From positions 50,842,324 to 50,906,323 of the forward strand of contig OZ024854.1 in NCBI GenBank assembly GCA_964017155.1: a DNA stretch of 64,000 bases, in the 5' to 3' direction. Position 1 is the first letter of the stretch; the number at the start of each line of letters is the position of its first letter. Under the pieces are notes generated by a model that was not told where the DNA came from, made no database searches, and was given only the letters and a program-made list of their open reading frames with translations. Origin of the DNA: Oasisia sp. SBJ-2009. Taxonomy: Eukaryota > Annelida > Polychaeta > Sabellida > Siboglinidae. Made by a program: the position numbers and the translations under genes. Of this stretch, positions 46,300-59,506 are shown one piece after another.

Positions 46300-46910
46300 T
46301 CTTGAGGTATTATGGGAGCCTCGGGGTGGTGTGGTTGGTGTCTTGGGGAAGGGTGAGGTCGGAGGTTTTTCGAACCAGTTTTGTAATGTGTTTCGTCATT
46401 CATTGTCCTGTTCTAAATGTACATATTTTTTTAGATACGCTCAAAGAAGGACAGTGTAGTGTTCTTACACAATGCTTAGCCTAGTGGCCTCTACCACTAA
46501 TGCGTAATGGGACTAACCCAACTATCGTTAGGGTATATACCCCATAGGTCCATGTCCGCCTAGTTAGTGAGTAACTGAGATAGCCCTAGAAAAGCCATCC
46601 GTGCATCTACTACAGTTTACAGTATTGTGCATGCCTGTAAAATGAAATGGATATTATTATAATTATACATGAATCATGGGAGTTATCACTAATACCCCAA
46701 GCGGGGGGGGGGGGGGGGGGGGGGGGCGACTCAACAACTGCAGGCTGTAGTAGATGAACATAATTATGGTTGTTCTTTGGCTATCTCAGTTACACACTAA
46801 CTAGGTGGCCCTACAGGGTATATAACCTAATAGTAATTGTGTTAGTCCTATTACACATTGGGGATAGAGGCCACTAGGCTAAGCATTGTGTAAGAACACT
46901 TCTGACAGAT
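46300..46910. repeat. inverted pair of SINE-like repeats around a poly(G) tract
   Basis: A head at about 46307-46380 (GGGAGCCTCGGGGTGGTGT…) resembles tRNA-type mollusc SINEs. The body at 46457-46590 (GTGTTCTTACACAATGCTTA, GCCTAGTGGCCTCTA, GGGTATATACC) recurs inverted at 46765-46902. A run of about 24 G (46703-46726) lies between the two bodies. Confidence 0.7.
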
Positions 46911-47828
46911 TTCGTTAACGTTATATCTAAATAAAATAAAGTTGGACTTTTGATAATCCAACTTAGTAATTTCCTTGTTCACTTCAGCTCACACTCAGCT
47001 ACTGTAAAGACTAACTCAACCATTCTTTATAAAAAAATCATTGGTGATATTAAAAGGGTATAACTTAAATAATTGAATATTTGATCTTTTTAAGGCTGCA
47101 GTTGTTTTTATACTGAAAAATATATAAATTGGTGCATCTTTGCCAGACACTGTCATATCTGTTTACCCTGTATATTATGTTTATGGCTCCAGAATGTTAT
47201 TGGACAGCAATAATTAAACTTATTTTGGAGTAATTTTTTGAAACATGTCTGAAGTGGATCTTATTCTTATTCACATGATGTCCGACCATGATCCGTCGCA
47301 TGTTTAAAAAAGTCGTTCTGAAGTAAGTTTAATTCTTGCTGTCAAACTGTTGCATAATTGAGTATGTTTAGCTTTCCAGAATCCAATGGAGGATTGGAAA
47401 GGCAGGTTATTTGTTGAAGTTGTGTGCTGTAAAATCAAATATTATTAGTCAGTGTTGTTCGTGTATTATCTTTATTTAATACTAATTCCTTTGACCTCTA
47501 TATTGTGGAAATAATGTTTTCTAATGACAATGATGCAGCAAATTTTCCTCTAAAGGGCAGGTGTGTCCAGCATTATGCCACCCACACAAGTGTAGCCTAT
47601 TTGTGAGAAAGCCAATAGCAATGTTCAAATGCTCATGGAGCAAAATCTTTTACAAATTACAATGTTACAATATTAAAAAAAATTACTACCATTTTGGCAT
47701 TCTGCTCTTGAGTAAGATTTTAGTAACTCTAAACATTGTTGCCATCTAGCAAGTGACAGCATGTTCCAGCATCAAATTTAAAAGGAAGTAATAATTATGT
47801 GTTAGCTTTCATTGGAACATAAATAGTA
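46911..47828. other. AT-rich non-coding stretch
   Basis: No supported gene or repeat seen. Confidence 0.4.
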
Positions 47829-49139
47829 GGGGAAGTAGGGGCATGTCCGCACACTTAAGGTGAAACAAGCTATAGATAATGCACTGCGTGTGCTAAGATG
47901 GTGATATTTAGTATTCAGAATGAGCAATCATATTACTTTGTTGTTAGTTAGTTAAGAAATCGCATATCCCATCAGATATATAAATATTTGGTCAAATGTA
48001 GAGGCATATCTTTGTGCGGACATACCCCAAGGTACGGGGCATAGCCGCACACTGTGTGCGGTTATGTCACAGGAATGGCGAAACAACAGCTGGTCTCACA
48101 GAGCTGACCATTAACTGCAATAATAATATGTATTGGTATGTGTACACTACTGACACGTGCATTACTATAAAAGAAACACCAGAGAACACAAATCAACGGT
48201 TTCAAGTTTTCATATATACGTAAAGTTTAGAAAATACAGTGGCCTTGAATCATAGTCCACGTTTATTCCTCCTAGAGAGTCAAAGCAAACAACAGCAGCC
48301 TTCTAGCTAAAACAGCATAGTCTCGTAAAGCGCAAAGTAAAACTAAAAACTCAGATTGTCGGCTGTGTGAGCATAGCATTGTATGGACTAACGTATACGG
48401 GCAAAGTTCTATATTATAGATTATACATCATTTGTCATCTTGGCTATTTTAGTCTATGAGCAATGAGCAATTAAGCGTTATTTCTTTAACGGACCTAATG
48501 ATACACAACATGGAAAATGTGACGTCAGCACGATATAGCCTATTACACATTGACGAAGCGATGAATGATATAATAAGTTTGATAATATTAAATAATTATA
48601 TAATAATCATCATATACTATCTCACATTAACGTTTCCTATAATATTGTTGTAAGCAACTGAAGTATCTAAATATGTATCTAAGTAGACTATATAATATTA
48701 TAAGCACCGATACACGAAATACGTCTGCACAGCGGGTGGGCCAAGACCGCACAGGCCTGTGCGAACATGCCCAAAGCATCCAACACGTGAATAATTCTGA
48801 ATTGCGCGAAAATGCTACTTATGAAAGTATCCATTATTTCACACATCATAAAACATTAAAATGCAATTTGGAATTATGAAAGAAAATGTATATGCACGTC
48901 TTACAGTTAAAGTAATACACATAACAGCATATGAGTAAAATTACATCAGTGTTTACGAAAATAACATTTTATGTCATAACTTTTTACTTATTCACTTCTA
49001 TCAAAAAATATATCCAAGTGGTTGATTTGGGGGTTAGACGATGCCGCTTAGCACGATTCCACAAACCAGATGTTACGCGATGCACAAATAATAGGGTGTG
49101 CGGACATGCCTCAGTGTGCGGATATGCCCCTACTTCCCC
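47829..49139. mobile_element. 1.3-kb non-autonomous DNA transposon with TA-flanked inverted repeats
   Basis: The left end GGGGAAGTAGGGGCATGTCC + GCACAC is matched by the right end with one mismatch over 26 bp. TA lies just outside each end (47827-47828 and 49140-49141). The motif GGCATRTCCGCACAC repeats near both ends and internally at about 48015-48065 and 48735-48770. The interior is AT-rich with no frame that looks like a transposase. TA duplication fits Tc1/mariner or pogo-like elements, but the superfamily is not proven. Confidence 0.85.
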
Positions 49140-49141
49140 TA

Positions 49142-51481
49142 TGTATAAATCATTAAAATGTTTATTTCGTTGGTCATTCAAAACGTACATCACAAGTATG
49201 CTAAAACCACAATACCAAAGATGTACTATATACAAATAATCCATAAACAAATCGAAGGAAATGTTATAAAATGGGTTATATACATCTGCATACTGTATAG
49301 TGTACACCTCTCCAAGGCGACCAGATACATAAATTACACATACCGAAAGTGCCTATACATGTATTAGTACAAAATAGCAGCTATGCCTATGGCAGATTTG
49401 CAAATCAGCAGACAGTTTGTGACGTTGAACAGTGGCAGTATGACGCCATAAGAAACCATTGAATTGTATCTGTTAGATACTACCCCCGGCAGTATCTCTC
49501 ATTCTACTTCCAGTAGTTGTTTAGTAGGTCTTGCTAGTCGGGGCTATCAGCAGTGTGTCTTGATCTTACTGAGACATAATAGAACAACTGGTCTGGTATA
49601 TTTAGCTCTCTAGTGCCACAGAGGCTAGGTGTTTGGACGGGTGAGATTGTGTGCTGTAAAATGACAATGAATAATTATTGTTATTCACATTTATTTGTGT
49701 ATTGTTTCTATTAGATGTGGTTTAGTATATTAGGTCTTTGAAAAGCCGAATATTTTATGAGAATGTGTGCAGTAAATATTGTCATTCTCTAATAATTGTG
49801 TATTGTAATTATTATGATTGTGCTGGGAAAACTAGTTATTTGCATGTGGATTTTGAGCAGAAAACCCTTGTAATTGTCTTGGGTATTAAACTTGTAAAAT
49901 ATGTTGACAATATATTGAAACTTGGGGGATGGTTGGTTGGTGTATTGTTATTATTATTGTTATAATAGTATAATAATTATTATTATATAATGCATAAATA
50001 ACGTTGCTGATTAGTAGACTGAGTGACCTGAGTGCTGAGTGCACTGTGTAAGCAGAGACTAAGCACATTGTAACACACTGAGGTTACTTTGTCTTAGTCC
50101 ATCAGCTACAGGTGGTACAAAGGCCAAGTTAAAGCTATGGAATGAAGCAATGTCATCTACAAATACACAACTACCAAGTGATGCATATCGCCATGCCTCC
50201 AACCAATGATCCTGCCTTTTCTTTAAGTTGAATGTGTCTAGAGCTCCACACATAGGCAGTTCCAGAGGCCTGAGCCTCCCTAGGCCAGTGGAAATGGGTT
50301 GTGCTATGATGGCCTATACCCACACTAGACTAGAGCGGCATGCTTCCTAGATCTGTTGAATGTGTGCCCTACACCTAGGGCGTGTAAGTCTTGTGCGTGA
50401 AAACGAGGCTGGGGGCAGTTGGGGGCAGAAGGTCCATATTCTCCATGTTAAAGTATAGGACTTTGTTTTGTTTTTGGTTGTAATAATCGAATTGTTCCAG
50501 TCTAACAATTTCAGTTATACAGTCCGAAAGATTATTACAAGCAAAAGCAGTGGAACACTTAGCCGGTGACAATGATCACGGAAATCATGAATTTTAATCG
50601 ATTATAATGGTGGTTGCCATGGCAACATCGGCAAGTACTTGCATTTGGCGATCTTGACTAATGTTGAAAAGTGCCATTTTTCGCACAGTACAACCTGTTT
50701 GGACCAAACGTATACATGTGTTATGATTATGTGCATTTAGACAATTTGTCAGATATAAGTGCTTATCGAAACCACAACGTACAGCTATGTAAAATGCAAA
50801 ATCCGTACAAAAAAACACATATACGGCTAACATTTGTGGGGAGTGTCTATTATCTGCACTACATAAATCGCTATGTCTATGATACTGTGGTAAACTCAAT
50901 ATTAAATCGGACATTTAAGATAAGAAAGGTATAACACAAGATATTTATGTTCTGATTTTCCTAATATTCATCAGTCGGAAGTTACAACTGTCATCCATCG
51001 AATATTATTCTAATGACCAGTCCCCAAATCAGCTCCAATCGCGCGGAGTCTCGCCGTGTATCGTGACACAGTTACGCGCCCTATTGAATGTCCCCCACCC
51101 CCACTCCGACCTTTAGTTAACGTATCTGTGAAAATGGCCAGTTGTCAGCATACAACAACTACAGGGTCATGGGGTTGTGGTGAGGCTGTGGTAGACTGGT
51201 GCACTGCAATTTTTTCTCTGAAACCACCCTGTCAAGACATATGTATGAGCATGAGCTCCAGTTTCCAAATAAATGACAGCACTTTTAGTCATTTCTTCTG
51301 AGAACTACTGCTTAAAGGGAAAACAAAGTCAATGTTTGGATCATATGGGATTAACAGAGTTAATAAAAAGTAACAACTTCCAACAACAATCATATTTTTA
51401 ACGTCAGTGGTTTACCAGGAAAAAAATGTAAAACACATAGACATAGAAAGTCTACAGACTACGCCATTTTAGAAACAAAAT
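49142..51481. other. non-coding stretch
   Basis: No supported gene. Short frames on both strands (50059-50253, 50594-50934) have no recognisable domain. Confidence 0.4.
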
Positions 51482-53576
51482 GACGTCAGAGAGTCTTCTT
51501 GGTCGGCGTGAACTGTGCATGCATATTATTATCTGTTACTTTCTAACCTAACCACGAAAACGACAGCCAACAGCCGCCAAACTTCTCCCCACATTTCTTA
51601 CATACATATACATACACTACATTACAAAAAAAATCAATTGTCTTCGTCTAACGAATAAAATTCACAACAGAAACGCAAATCTTGGCGAACGGCAACTCGA
51701 CAACTTCGACTACCGTAAACTCGCTATTATAAGTTAGCTTTACACAAAATACCGCTAGATGGCGCGCGAATATTTATTAACCTTACTGCATTCGCACGCG
51801 CGAATTAGTTTAATTAATTATAAATAATATAATAATAATTAGCTGCATCACTATGATCTGCAGAAAATGTTAAACGGCAAACTATGACAACGCTTTGGTG
51901 ATATGGGTCTAATAGAGTTGATAAAAAATAACAATTTAATATACAAATATATAATTTTATTAGTTTATTTTATATAGCGCCAAATCCACAATTCTCTTCT
52001 CTTCTATTCAACATACTGTTATTAAAGTATATGCAATAATAAGAATGCTACCCACAGGTAATATTTAAAAATAAATATTAAAAATACATGTGTCTGCATA
52101 ATTATCCAAAATTGCCTATTAGTTATAAAAGAAAAAGGAAATTACGTGTTTTTCAATGAAGTCACATTGTTTATTTTATCAATATTTCTATAAACATCCC
52201 GCGTGTACTGCGAGCATGCAAGCTTATATTACATAAGCGATGTTTTAACAATAATAACTAAAACAATAACATGTTAATATTACTGTTTTTAAATCCTTCT
52301 TTTTCTACCACCATAATATTTCCCATATATTCATATTCCTTTTTACATTTTAGAGATTTATTGTTCCGATAATTAATAAAGTGTCTTGTTCAAAAATAAT
52401 AATTATTACATATCTGATGGTGGAAATGTCATTCATGAGTAGAACAAATAGCTTCAGTAATATGTTCTTATGCATAATGGTTGTGTATGTGCTGAATGAA
52501 AATTATTATTACGTCGTACTTATTTTACTACTTTAATTATTTATTACTATTAACCATACTTTTATATTCATTTATTTCAATTGTTGTTATGTAATTTGTA
52601 TGTTTATTTATGACTGATAGGTCAGCTTAGTTAATGATATAGAAACATGTATTTTCATTATTTATTTTTAAATAATATTATCTGTGGGTAGTTTTCTCTT
52701 TATTGTATTTTTAATAGCATTATTTTGTGAAGCGCCACAAACAATTATGGATGTGGCGCTACATAAATAAAATATTATATTATAATAAAAACAATTGTTT
52801 GTTTATTTAATATAGCGCCACATCCAATTTAAACTTGTTCATGGCGTTTTACATACATTAAAATGCTAAACAACAAATACACACCAGAAGAAAAAAAACA
52901 TAAATATACTAGAAACATATATGAACAATTATAAAAATAAAATATCAATATAAAAATAATAAAACTTATAATTTCCTGCAAATCATAGTGATGATAATAA
53001 TTAATTATTATTATTATATTATTTATAAGTAATTAAACTATTTCGCGCGTGTGAAGTAAAACAATTAAATATTAGCAGTCAGAAACGTGGCGTCTAGCGG
53101 TATTTTGTGTAAAGCTTTTAAAAGCGATTTTACGGTACCGCTGAGCCGCCGAACAAGTTGTACTCGAGGTCTGCGCGTTTTTGTGTGTGAATTTTCTTCG
53201 TCAGAGGAATACAAGAGATTTTATTACATAACGTAGTGTATGCATATGTATGTAAGATATGTGAGGAGAAGTTTGGCGGCTGTTGGTGGTCGTTTTGATG
53301 GTTAGGTCAATCAAATCGGGTCGTCTAGGATCCGCGCTGTGTCTGTGACTGTCCAAACGAATCCACCGAACCACTGTTTCAGTTCTGCTCGATTCATAGG
53401 TTAACAAGAAGACATCTTACTGATACTGTCTTTCACTGTACTATTACTATAAGCGTTTGAGGAACAGTGTGGCATATTGATGTCGCGATTTCGTTGTAAA
53501 CCGACGTAAGGCAACTTTTAGCGTACCGCTTGGCTCTCTGTTATGACAGCTGAACCAGCAGACGACTCTCTGACGT
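51482..53576. mobile_element. 2.1-kb fold-back element with long inverted arms
   Basis: ACGTCAGAGAGTC at the left end (51483-51495) is mirrored at the right end (53564-53576). The arms share CCAACAGCCGCCAAACTTCT, CTTACATACATA, GAAAATTCACA/TAAAATTCACA and TTTACACAAAATACCGCTAG, spanning about 51540-51790 and 53060-53310. The right arm has about 200 bp more between these blocks and its end. The core is A/T-rich with GCGCCACATCC-type motifs and no coding capacity. Confidence 0.8.
52726..52830. repeat. TATAGCGCCAC repeat motif, palindromic
   Basis: GCGCCACAAACAATTATGGA followed by TGTGGCGC forms an imperfect palindrome, and the motif recurs in inverted or direct form at 51972-51992 and 52812-52826. 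A related copy (TATATAGCGCAGTATCCAG) occurs at 56537-56585. These look like fragments of one interspersed family. Confidence 0.5.
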
Positions 53577-54670
53577 ATTACTTTTCCAAACTGCTGGGTT
53601 GTGATTGGTTGCAAGATCCAAGATGGGCCGGTTCATGGTGTCGGTGATTTAGCTAGATTTTCCCACTTTAAGACCACTTTCTGAGGTAACCACTAAGGTG
53701 AAAAATTGGATTGTAGATGCAAATGATTAGCTAGTGTAAACTCTTTTAGGTGCATAACACTAAACTGTAGCCTTTTTTTTCACTTTAAACAGTAACACCT
53801 GAGATGATTATAATCAATGAATAACCTCACAGATTGCATTATCATGTGTCAACACTTGCATCCTGTCTGTGGTCAATTATTTTTTTTTAACCATACCACG
53901 AATACCATAATTCTAGAAACAACTAGAATGAGAAATTCAGCACATTTACGAAACCATTGACGATTCCGGTTCGGGAACTGTAAGTTTTCTGTGTAATCTT
54001 ACTGCTAGGATTTGCACGGTCAATAAATAATGTGTCCCATTTATTTCTTCGTTCTTTGCTTCTTGCACTAGTAGTATTCTCATATCGATTTAATGTCTTA
54101 AAAACTGGGTTCGTGACCACATCTCACATGTGAAACCAAATAACATTTTGCCATTTATTTTATATTTACCACTTATAATTTATGATATGAATCATGTTTG
54201 AAGTAATTATATGAAGAAAACTCAAGGCAGAAGTAAGTTTTGCCAATAGTCCTCATGAATGAAGAAAACCAATACATCCCACTTATTTATTGCTAGTAGA
54301 ACCTGGTCTGTTTCTTAGTCATAATGTTCACCATAATGTTGCACCGGCGAGCGACAGCTGAATGGGATCGGATGTGGTCCAGTGTAAGGAACCATCCCAT
54401 TGTCTGCAGGCATTAAAGCTTCAAACTACAATTGTTTGCTGTTTAAACAGCGGCCAGCCAATAAGCAGTTGTAGGGGTGTGGTTGAGGTGTCGATGGCCT
54501 CGGGTTGGTGTGAATTAGTCAGTTCTGAGGCGTTCAGGTGGAAGTACTCAGTTGTAGTAGTAAAGTCATCTTCCTGCTTGTTCTCTGGCTGAATGGTAGC
54601 ACGTTGCGACTGTTGGAAATGTCTTGTCTCGAGCCTGTGACTGTTGTCTTGGAACTAAAGGTACGTCTTC
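53577..54670. other. non-coding stretch, possible tRNA-like SINE near 54588
   Basis: TGGCTGAATGGTAGCACGTT at about 54588 and TGTCTCGAGCC at about 54628 are spaced like the A and B boxes of a tRNA-derived SINE, but the match is weak. Nothing else is supported. Confidence 0.35.
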
Positions 54671-54936
54671 CAAATAAATTTCATAACTACACAACTAGCA
54701 ATGTTCTACTTACTTCTACGTTTCGACCACCATCGGCGGCCTTCTTCAGGAACTGAATGTTCAGTGGCTACAGACCAAGTCACGTGTGGGACAGTCTGCT
54801 CGCCACGCCATCTAGCGAGCAGTGACCACTGAACATTTAGTTCCTGAAGAAGGCCATCGATGGTGGTCGAAACGTAGAAGTAAGTAAAACATTGCTAGAA
54901 CTTTGTGTAGTTATGAAATTTGTTTGGAATAATATA
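54671..54936. repeat. long palindrome with about 100-bp arms
   Basis: The left arm 54671-54772 and right arm 54826-54936 are inverted copies with a 53-bp spacer. Each arm reads, on one strand, GTTCCTGAAGAAGGCC … GGTGGTCGAAACGTAGAAG. The order CTGAAGA, a short hairpin, then GAAAC is the order of the hammerhead ribozyme core, as found in Penelope-like retroelements. The third stem and cleavage site are not clear. Confidence 0.75.
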
Positions 54937-57890
54937 CTACCAACTTGATGATCATTTTCAGGAATAAAGGTAGGTGTGTTCTAAGGGCCTGTGGGATGGA
55001 GTGGAAGGTTTCACTTTGGAAATGTTGGAAAAGCCTCGTCTTGAACCTATCCCTGTAATCCTGGGGGTGGAAGCGTGTCTCTTGTGCGGTTGTATACCTG
55101 GTTTGTTTCACACCAGAACTGAACAATAAATGTCAAAGAATCCCAGGAAATCCAGTTGCCCGAGTAATTGAAGATAAGTTTTGAAACCACAACAGTGACG
55201 ACCATTTGATTTTAGTCTTCTCAACATTTGTGAAGAGATTTTGAGGAATAACCACACCTGATTCAAATTAACAGGGAAGGTTTCCATGTGGTATGGTCTA
55301 CAGGTCAGCACTGGTTGAATTGAGTGGACTGGGATGATTCAAGTCTACTGCTGTTTGTACATTTTATTCACCTATCTTAGATAATAGTCACAAAAACACT
55401 AGAGAAAGTTACTGAATCCTAACTTTAGTGATGACAAAATAAACACAATAAATTCCTAGTCATAGTTAAGATTATTTTATTTGTTTGGAATATACATTTT
55501 TTAAGTAGATCATAGTTAGTAGGCACACGTTGGGTTTCACACAAAGGGGTCTTTTAAATAAGTTGTTTGTTCATGACTATTCAGAGTTGGACAAAGGTAG
55601 AAAATGCACCTGTAATTTAAATATCATGTGACACTAAAATGTTCATTGTACTTCTTGTGTGAAGTTGTCGTCTAGATTATTAATTTTATCTGGATAATAT
55701 AAGAAAAGTGATTTTCAAACACTGCATAAACATGCTTCAGGAGGGGAGCAGCGATCTCGTAATCCGTTGATTAATTTGTGGTGAAGCTTGTGTATTCAGC
55801 GGACACAGATTATAGGGAAGCTGACTGCATGCCTGCAGGCACTTCTAGGAATTTTGTATGTCAAGACAAGTACAGCAGTTGTTGCTTATCTAAATACTCC
55901 ATTTGGAAGCTTTTTTGAGGAGTCAGATGAATGTCGGAGGTGGAAGTGTAGAGCGTGTCGGCTGATCAGTTAATAAAACTGAAGACAACAGTGAAAGTGA
56001 GTTGTGTTGATGCCTACACTTCCTCCAACAAACACCAGCCTTCCTCAATTACTGTTAGTTTGTTTCTGATTCACCAGAGGGCAGCACAGTAGCAGTTTCA
56101 CTGGATCGTTGAGCTGAATCTATATGGGCTGGGCAGATGGTATCTAGTTATATTTAGGCTTCTGGTAAAGCAAATAAATAATTGTGGGTTGCCACACAGA
56201 CAGACATGTGTTTTACAGATGAGACATGTTCACAGCCCTTCTGACCACCAAATAGAAAATGTTTAGTTTTAGTACGATTACCAAATTAATAGCAGTCTTT
56301 ATGCCAGAATTCTTGTAATACCTAAGCACAGGAGTAATTTAAATGAGATGTATCAGAGTGTTTCAAATACTCTTTTGAAGCTGCTATACATCTCACTTAA
56401 TCATAAGTTTAAGGGCTTTTTGTGTCAATGTCCAGCAATCACATATGGAAATAGCCTCTCCTGTTTGATCATATATTTTGTGTGATAGCTGGCATATGCG
56501 AGAAGGTTGCATGTAAAGATAAAAAGGTAAAAGGTAAGTTTTTATATAGCGCAGTATCCAGTCCATAGGACTGCTCAAAGCGCTTTTACACAATATCAGG
56601 GAAATGCAGAGAAAGACCTGATTTAATTAAGGCCACTGCACCTGACGACAAACTGCAACATTAAACATAATCCCTGTTTGAAGTGAAGAATACAGTGATT
56701 TTCTGAAAATACTGCAGAGTCAATTTACTCTGAGTTTTAAGCTATGACAGGCAGGCCAGTAGACATCATTATTACACTGTCCAGGATCTTCCACCAAGTC
56801 AAGTGGCAAGGGAGCAGAGAGTCAAGGTGTGTCTTTATGAACAGTTGGCAATTAAACTAGTGCAGTAATTACATAGGTCTGTTAATTACCTTTGTGTCAT
56901 GTGACATTCACATGACAATGGCCCTGACAGTTACTCCGGGGAGGTCTGATTTTCAAGCAGACGCTGTCACAATCCTGCAATTTTTGGAATTGCTATCTCC
57001 CATGGGTTTTGATTGACCATTGGTCATTGTGTGAATAGTTTCACCCGAGGACACACTCTGTTGCCAAAGACTGTCCAGGGATGAAACTGTTTGGGAACAG
57101 GATCAATGTAATTCATCCCATGGACGTTTCCTTGAGTGACAATGGCATAGTTATCTGCATAGACCCAGAGGTACCTGGAGAGACAAAGCAAGAGGTGGGT
57201 GGTTCAACTACATTCTCCCACCTGTCACAGTGTGCTTGACTTGTCCATGGACAGTATCTTGAGATACTATAGGACAGTTGCCCAGTGGACAGTTGCTCAG
57301 TGGACAGTTAGTAGCCCAGTGGTCACTTGCCCTGGGCCTGTGGTCAAATGAAAAAGTGGGCACTTGCTTGGTGACAACACGATTGTTGTAAGTGTAATAA
57401 ATAACAACCCTAACGTAACTTGCTCAGTGATCTAACTCAAACTCTAACGCCAACCTACTTAATACATTTTTTTTTAATGATTTTATTTATTATATTTACA
57501 GAAGTTTTTGCTACAGCACAACGTCCATATTTTCATTTGACCACAGCCACAGGGCAGCTGTATACTGGACAACTGTCGGGTGACTGTCCATTCCCCGTCC
57601 TGAGAATGTTCAGTGTAGGTTTCTTTGTGGGTGATGTACTTACATTATAAACAAGTCCGCTGTGTATCATGTGGTATGAAGCTGACCTGATATCTCACTA
57701 GTGCAACAGAGTCATAGTCTTGGTTCATAGTTTTTAAGACCTTGGATGGGTTTATGACATTAGTGCACTGACTTAGTCAATTGATAACGTGTTCTTTATA
57801 AACTTTTTTTTTCGATATGTTTTTTTTTTTAATTATCAGGAATTATTTTAAAGTATTGAATAAAAACGTGTCTTTCTGAACAGTTATGGA
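54937..57890. other. non-coding stretch
   Basis: No supported gene. A TATATAGCGCAGTATCC repeat fragment lies at 56537-56585. Short, diverged phrases such as CCCAGTGGACAGTTG are tandemly repeated at 57275-57330. Confidence 0.4.
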
Positions 57891-57896
57891 TAAATG

Positions 57897-58000
57897 ATGT
57901 GTGTGCATGCATGCATGCAGGCATGCATGCGTACATACTTGCGTGTGTGTGTGTGTGCGTGCATGTGAGTGTGCGTGCGTGCGTGCGTGCGTGTGTGCAT
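57897..58000. repeat. simple repeat (GCAT)n, (GT)n and (GTGC)n
   Basis: Mixed GCATGCAT, GTGTGTGT and GCGTGCGT runs. The 65-codon His-rich minus-strand frame here is a repeat artefact. Confidence 0.9.
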
Positions 58001-58198
58001 ATACAGTATTATCAGTATATATGCATGACTTTATAAACATTCCCTCGTTCCTGTGCCGTATGCAGTAATAGGAATGTCATGAAATATGTGCCATCTAGAC
58101 TGCATTACGGAGAAAATAAATTACATTCATGATTTAAAAATCTGGTATGTGACCTTTCTGAATCCATAATTACTTTAAGTGGAGCTCTCGGAATCCTC

Positions 58199-58524
58199 TT
58201 AATGGGGCCAAATTTGGCCGACCCGCGAGAGGCAGCACCGTCAGTACCTAAAAATATCTTGTCGACAAAACTGCGACAACTGACAAGACACGCATGCCGC
58301 GTGATAACTGTTGTTGCTATTTTTAACTCAAGGCTTTTAAAAGTGATCCTGGACAGTGCAGTTGTGGAAACATTTGTGATAGATTGGAAAAGAGAGGCGC
58401 GTGTCCGTGTTTTATTCAAACGTCAACAAGATATTTTTAGGTACTGACGGTGCTGCCTCCTCGCGGGTCGGCCAAATTTTGCCGTTACGAGTGGAAGGTT
58501 GAATCCCATACAGTGCCCCTTTAA
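58199..58524. mobile_element. TTAA-flanked MITE, truncated copy
   Basis: Same family as 60589-60992. The right end is GAATCCCATACAGTGCCCCT then TTAA. The left end has lost about 40 bp and begins TTAATGGGGCCAAATTTGG. The inverted segments CCGACCCGCGAGAGGCAGCA and TGCTGCCTCCTCGCGGGTCG are both present. Confidence 0.85.
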
Positions 58525-59506
58525 TGCCTCTGTCAGAGATAAACTGATCCACTTCCTGGATGTCATGTGACATTGTTTCTTAATTGGCAGGTAATTTTGT
58601 GCAGTTCTTGTTTTGTATAATACTGGTGTATAAGCTAAGTGTGTGTAGCTATTTTTAAAGATATTGAGGTATATGCTGTGACAGCTGTGTGTATAAAGCT
58701 TTTATTACACCAGCAGCAATTGTTAATTGTAAGAACTTTGGTTTACACGTGACTAACAAATTGATCAAAATATCGGTGCAAGATAATTTAAGGAACTGAC
58801 TAGCTGTAGAAAAGCAACAACATTCAGTTGTTTAAAAAATTTAAAGTATTATATAATTTGTGGAAAAACTGCAGATCCTAAATTTGTTCTGTAAAATCCC
58901 AAATATGAGCAGACTAGGAGTCTACTGCATGCACACAACATTTCCATAAATGTCAAAGAGATAAAAAAAATATGGTTAAAAATGACTTCTAGGATTCATC
59001 ACTCGGACATCGAAGCTAATATGTGCACGAAAATACTAAAAAGACACCAGAGAAATTACTTAAATGTATAGATGTGTGCTACTCACATACCTGGCTACTC
59101 AGTACTCACCACTGACCCTGGCTTTGACTAAAGTCACAAGTTGTTTTGTTTAACATCAGCAAAGTCTGAGCACTGCCATAAAAAGATTTTATTCGTTGGA
59201 GAAGGTCCACTGAGCCAATGCTTAGTCCCAGTTTCCTTTCTACCTGATGAGGAACTCCAGGCTGTAAGAACTCCCCTAGTGACAGGCATAAAGTTCACGG
59301 TGGGGGTGGGGGGCAGAATTACTGTTGTTTCCTGGGACACGACTTGATAGGGTTTGTATGTCAGTCATTTTGTCTCAACCGTCCTCTTCCATTCACTCAT
59401 CTGAACATCAAATAACCCACCTGATGATGAACCGTTAATTAAACCAGTCGATGGTGTGGCTTTAATGTGCATATATTTTGTTTTTATTCTATTAATTCAT
59501 TTGTGT
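58525..59506. other. non-coding stretch
   Basis: AT-rich. No supported gene. Confidence 0.4.

Noticed and set aside
48014..48223. Transposase fragment in the 1.3-kb element
   Set aside because: The frame shows no DDE or helix-turn-helix features.
54911..55311. Minus-strand frames that could be retroelement remnants
   Set aside because: No reverse transcriptase or endonuclease motif can be seen.
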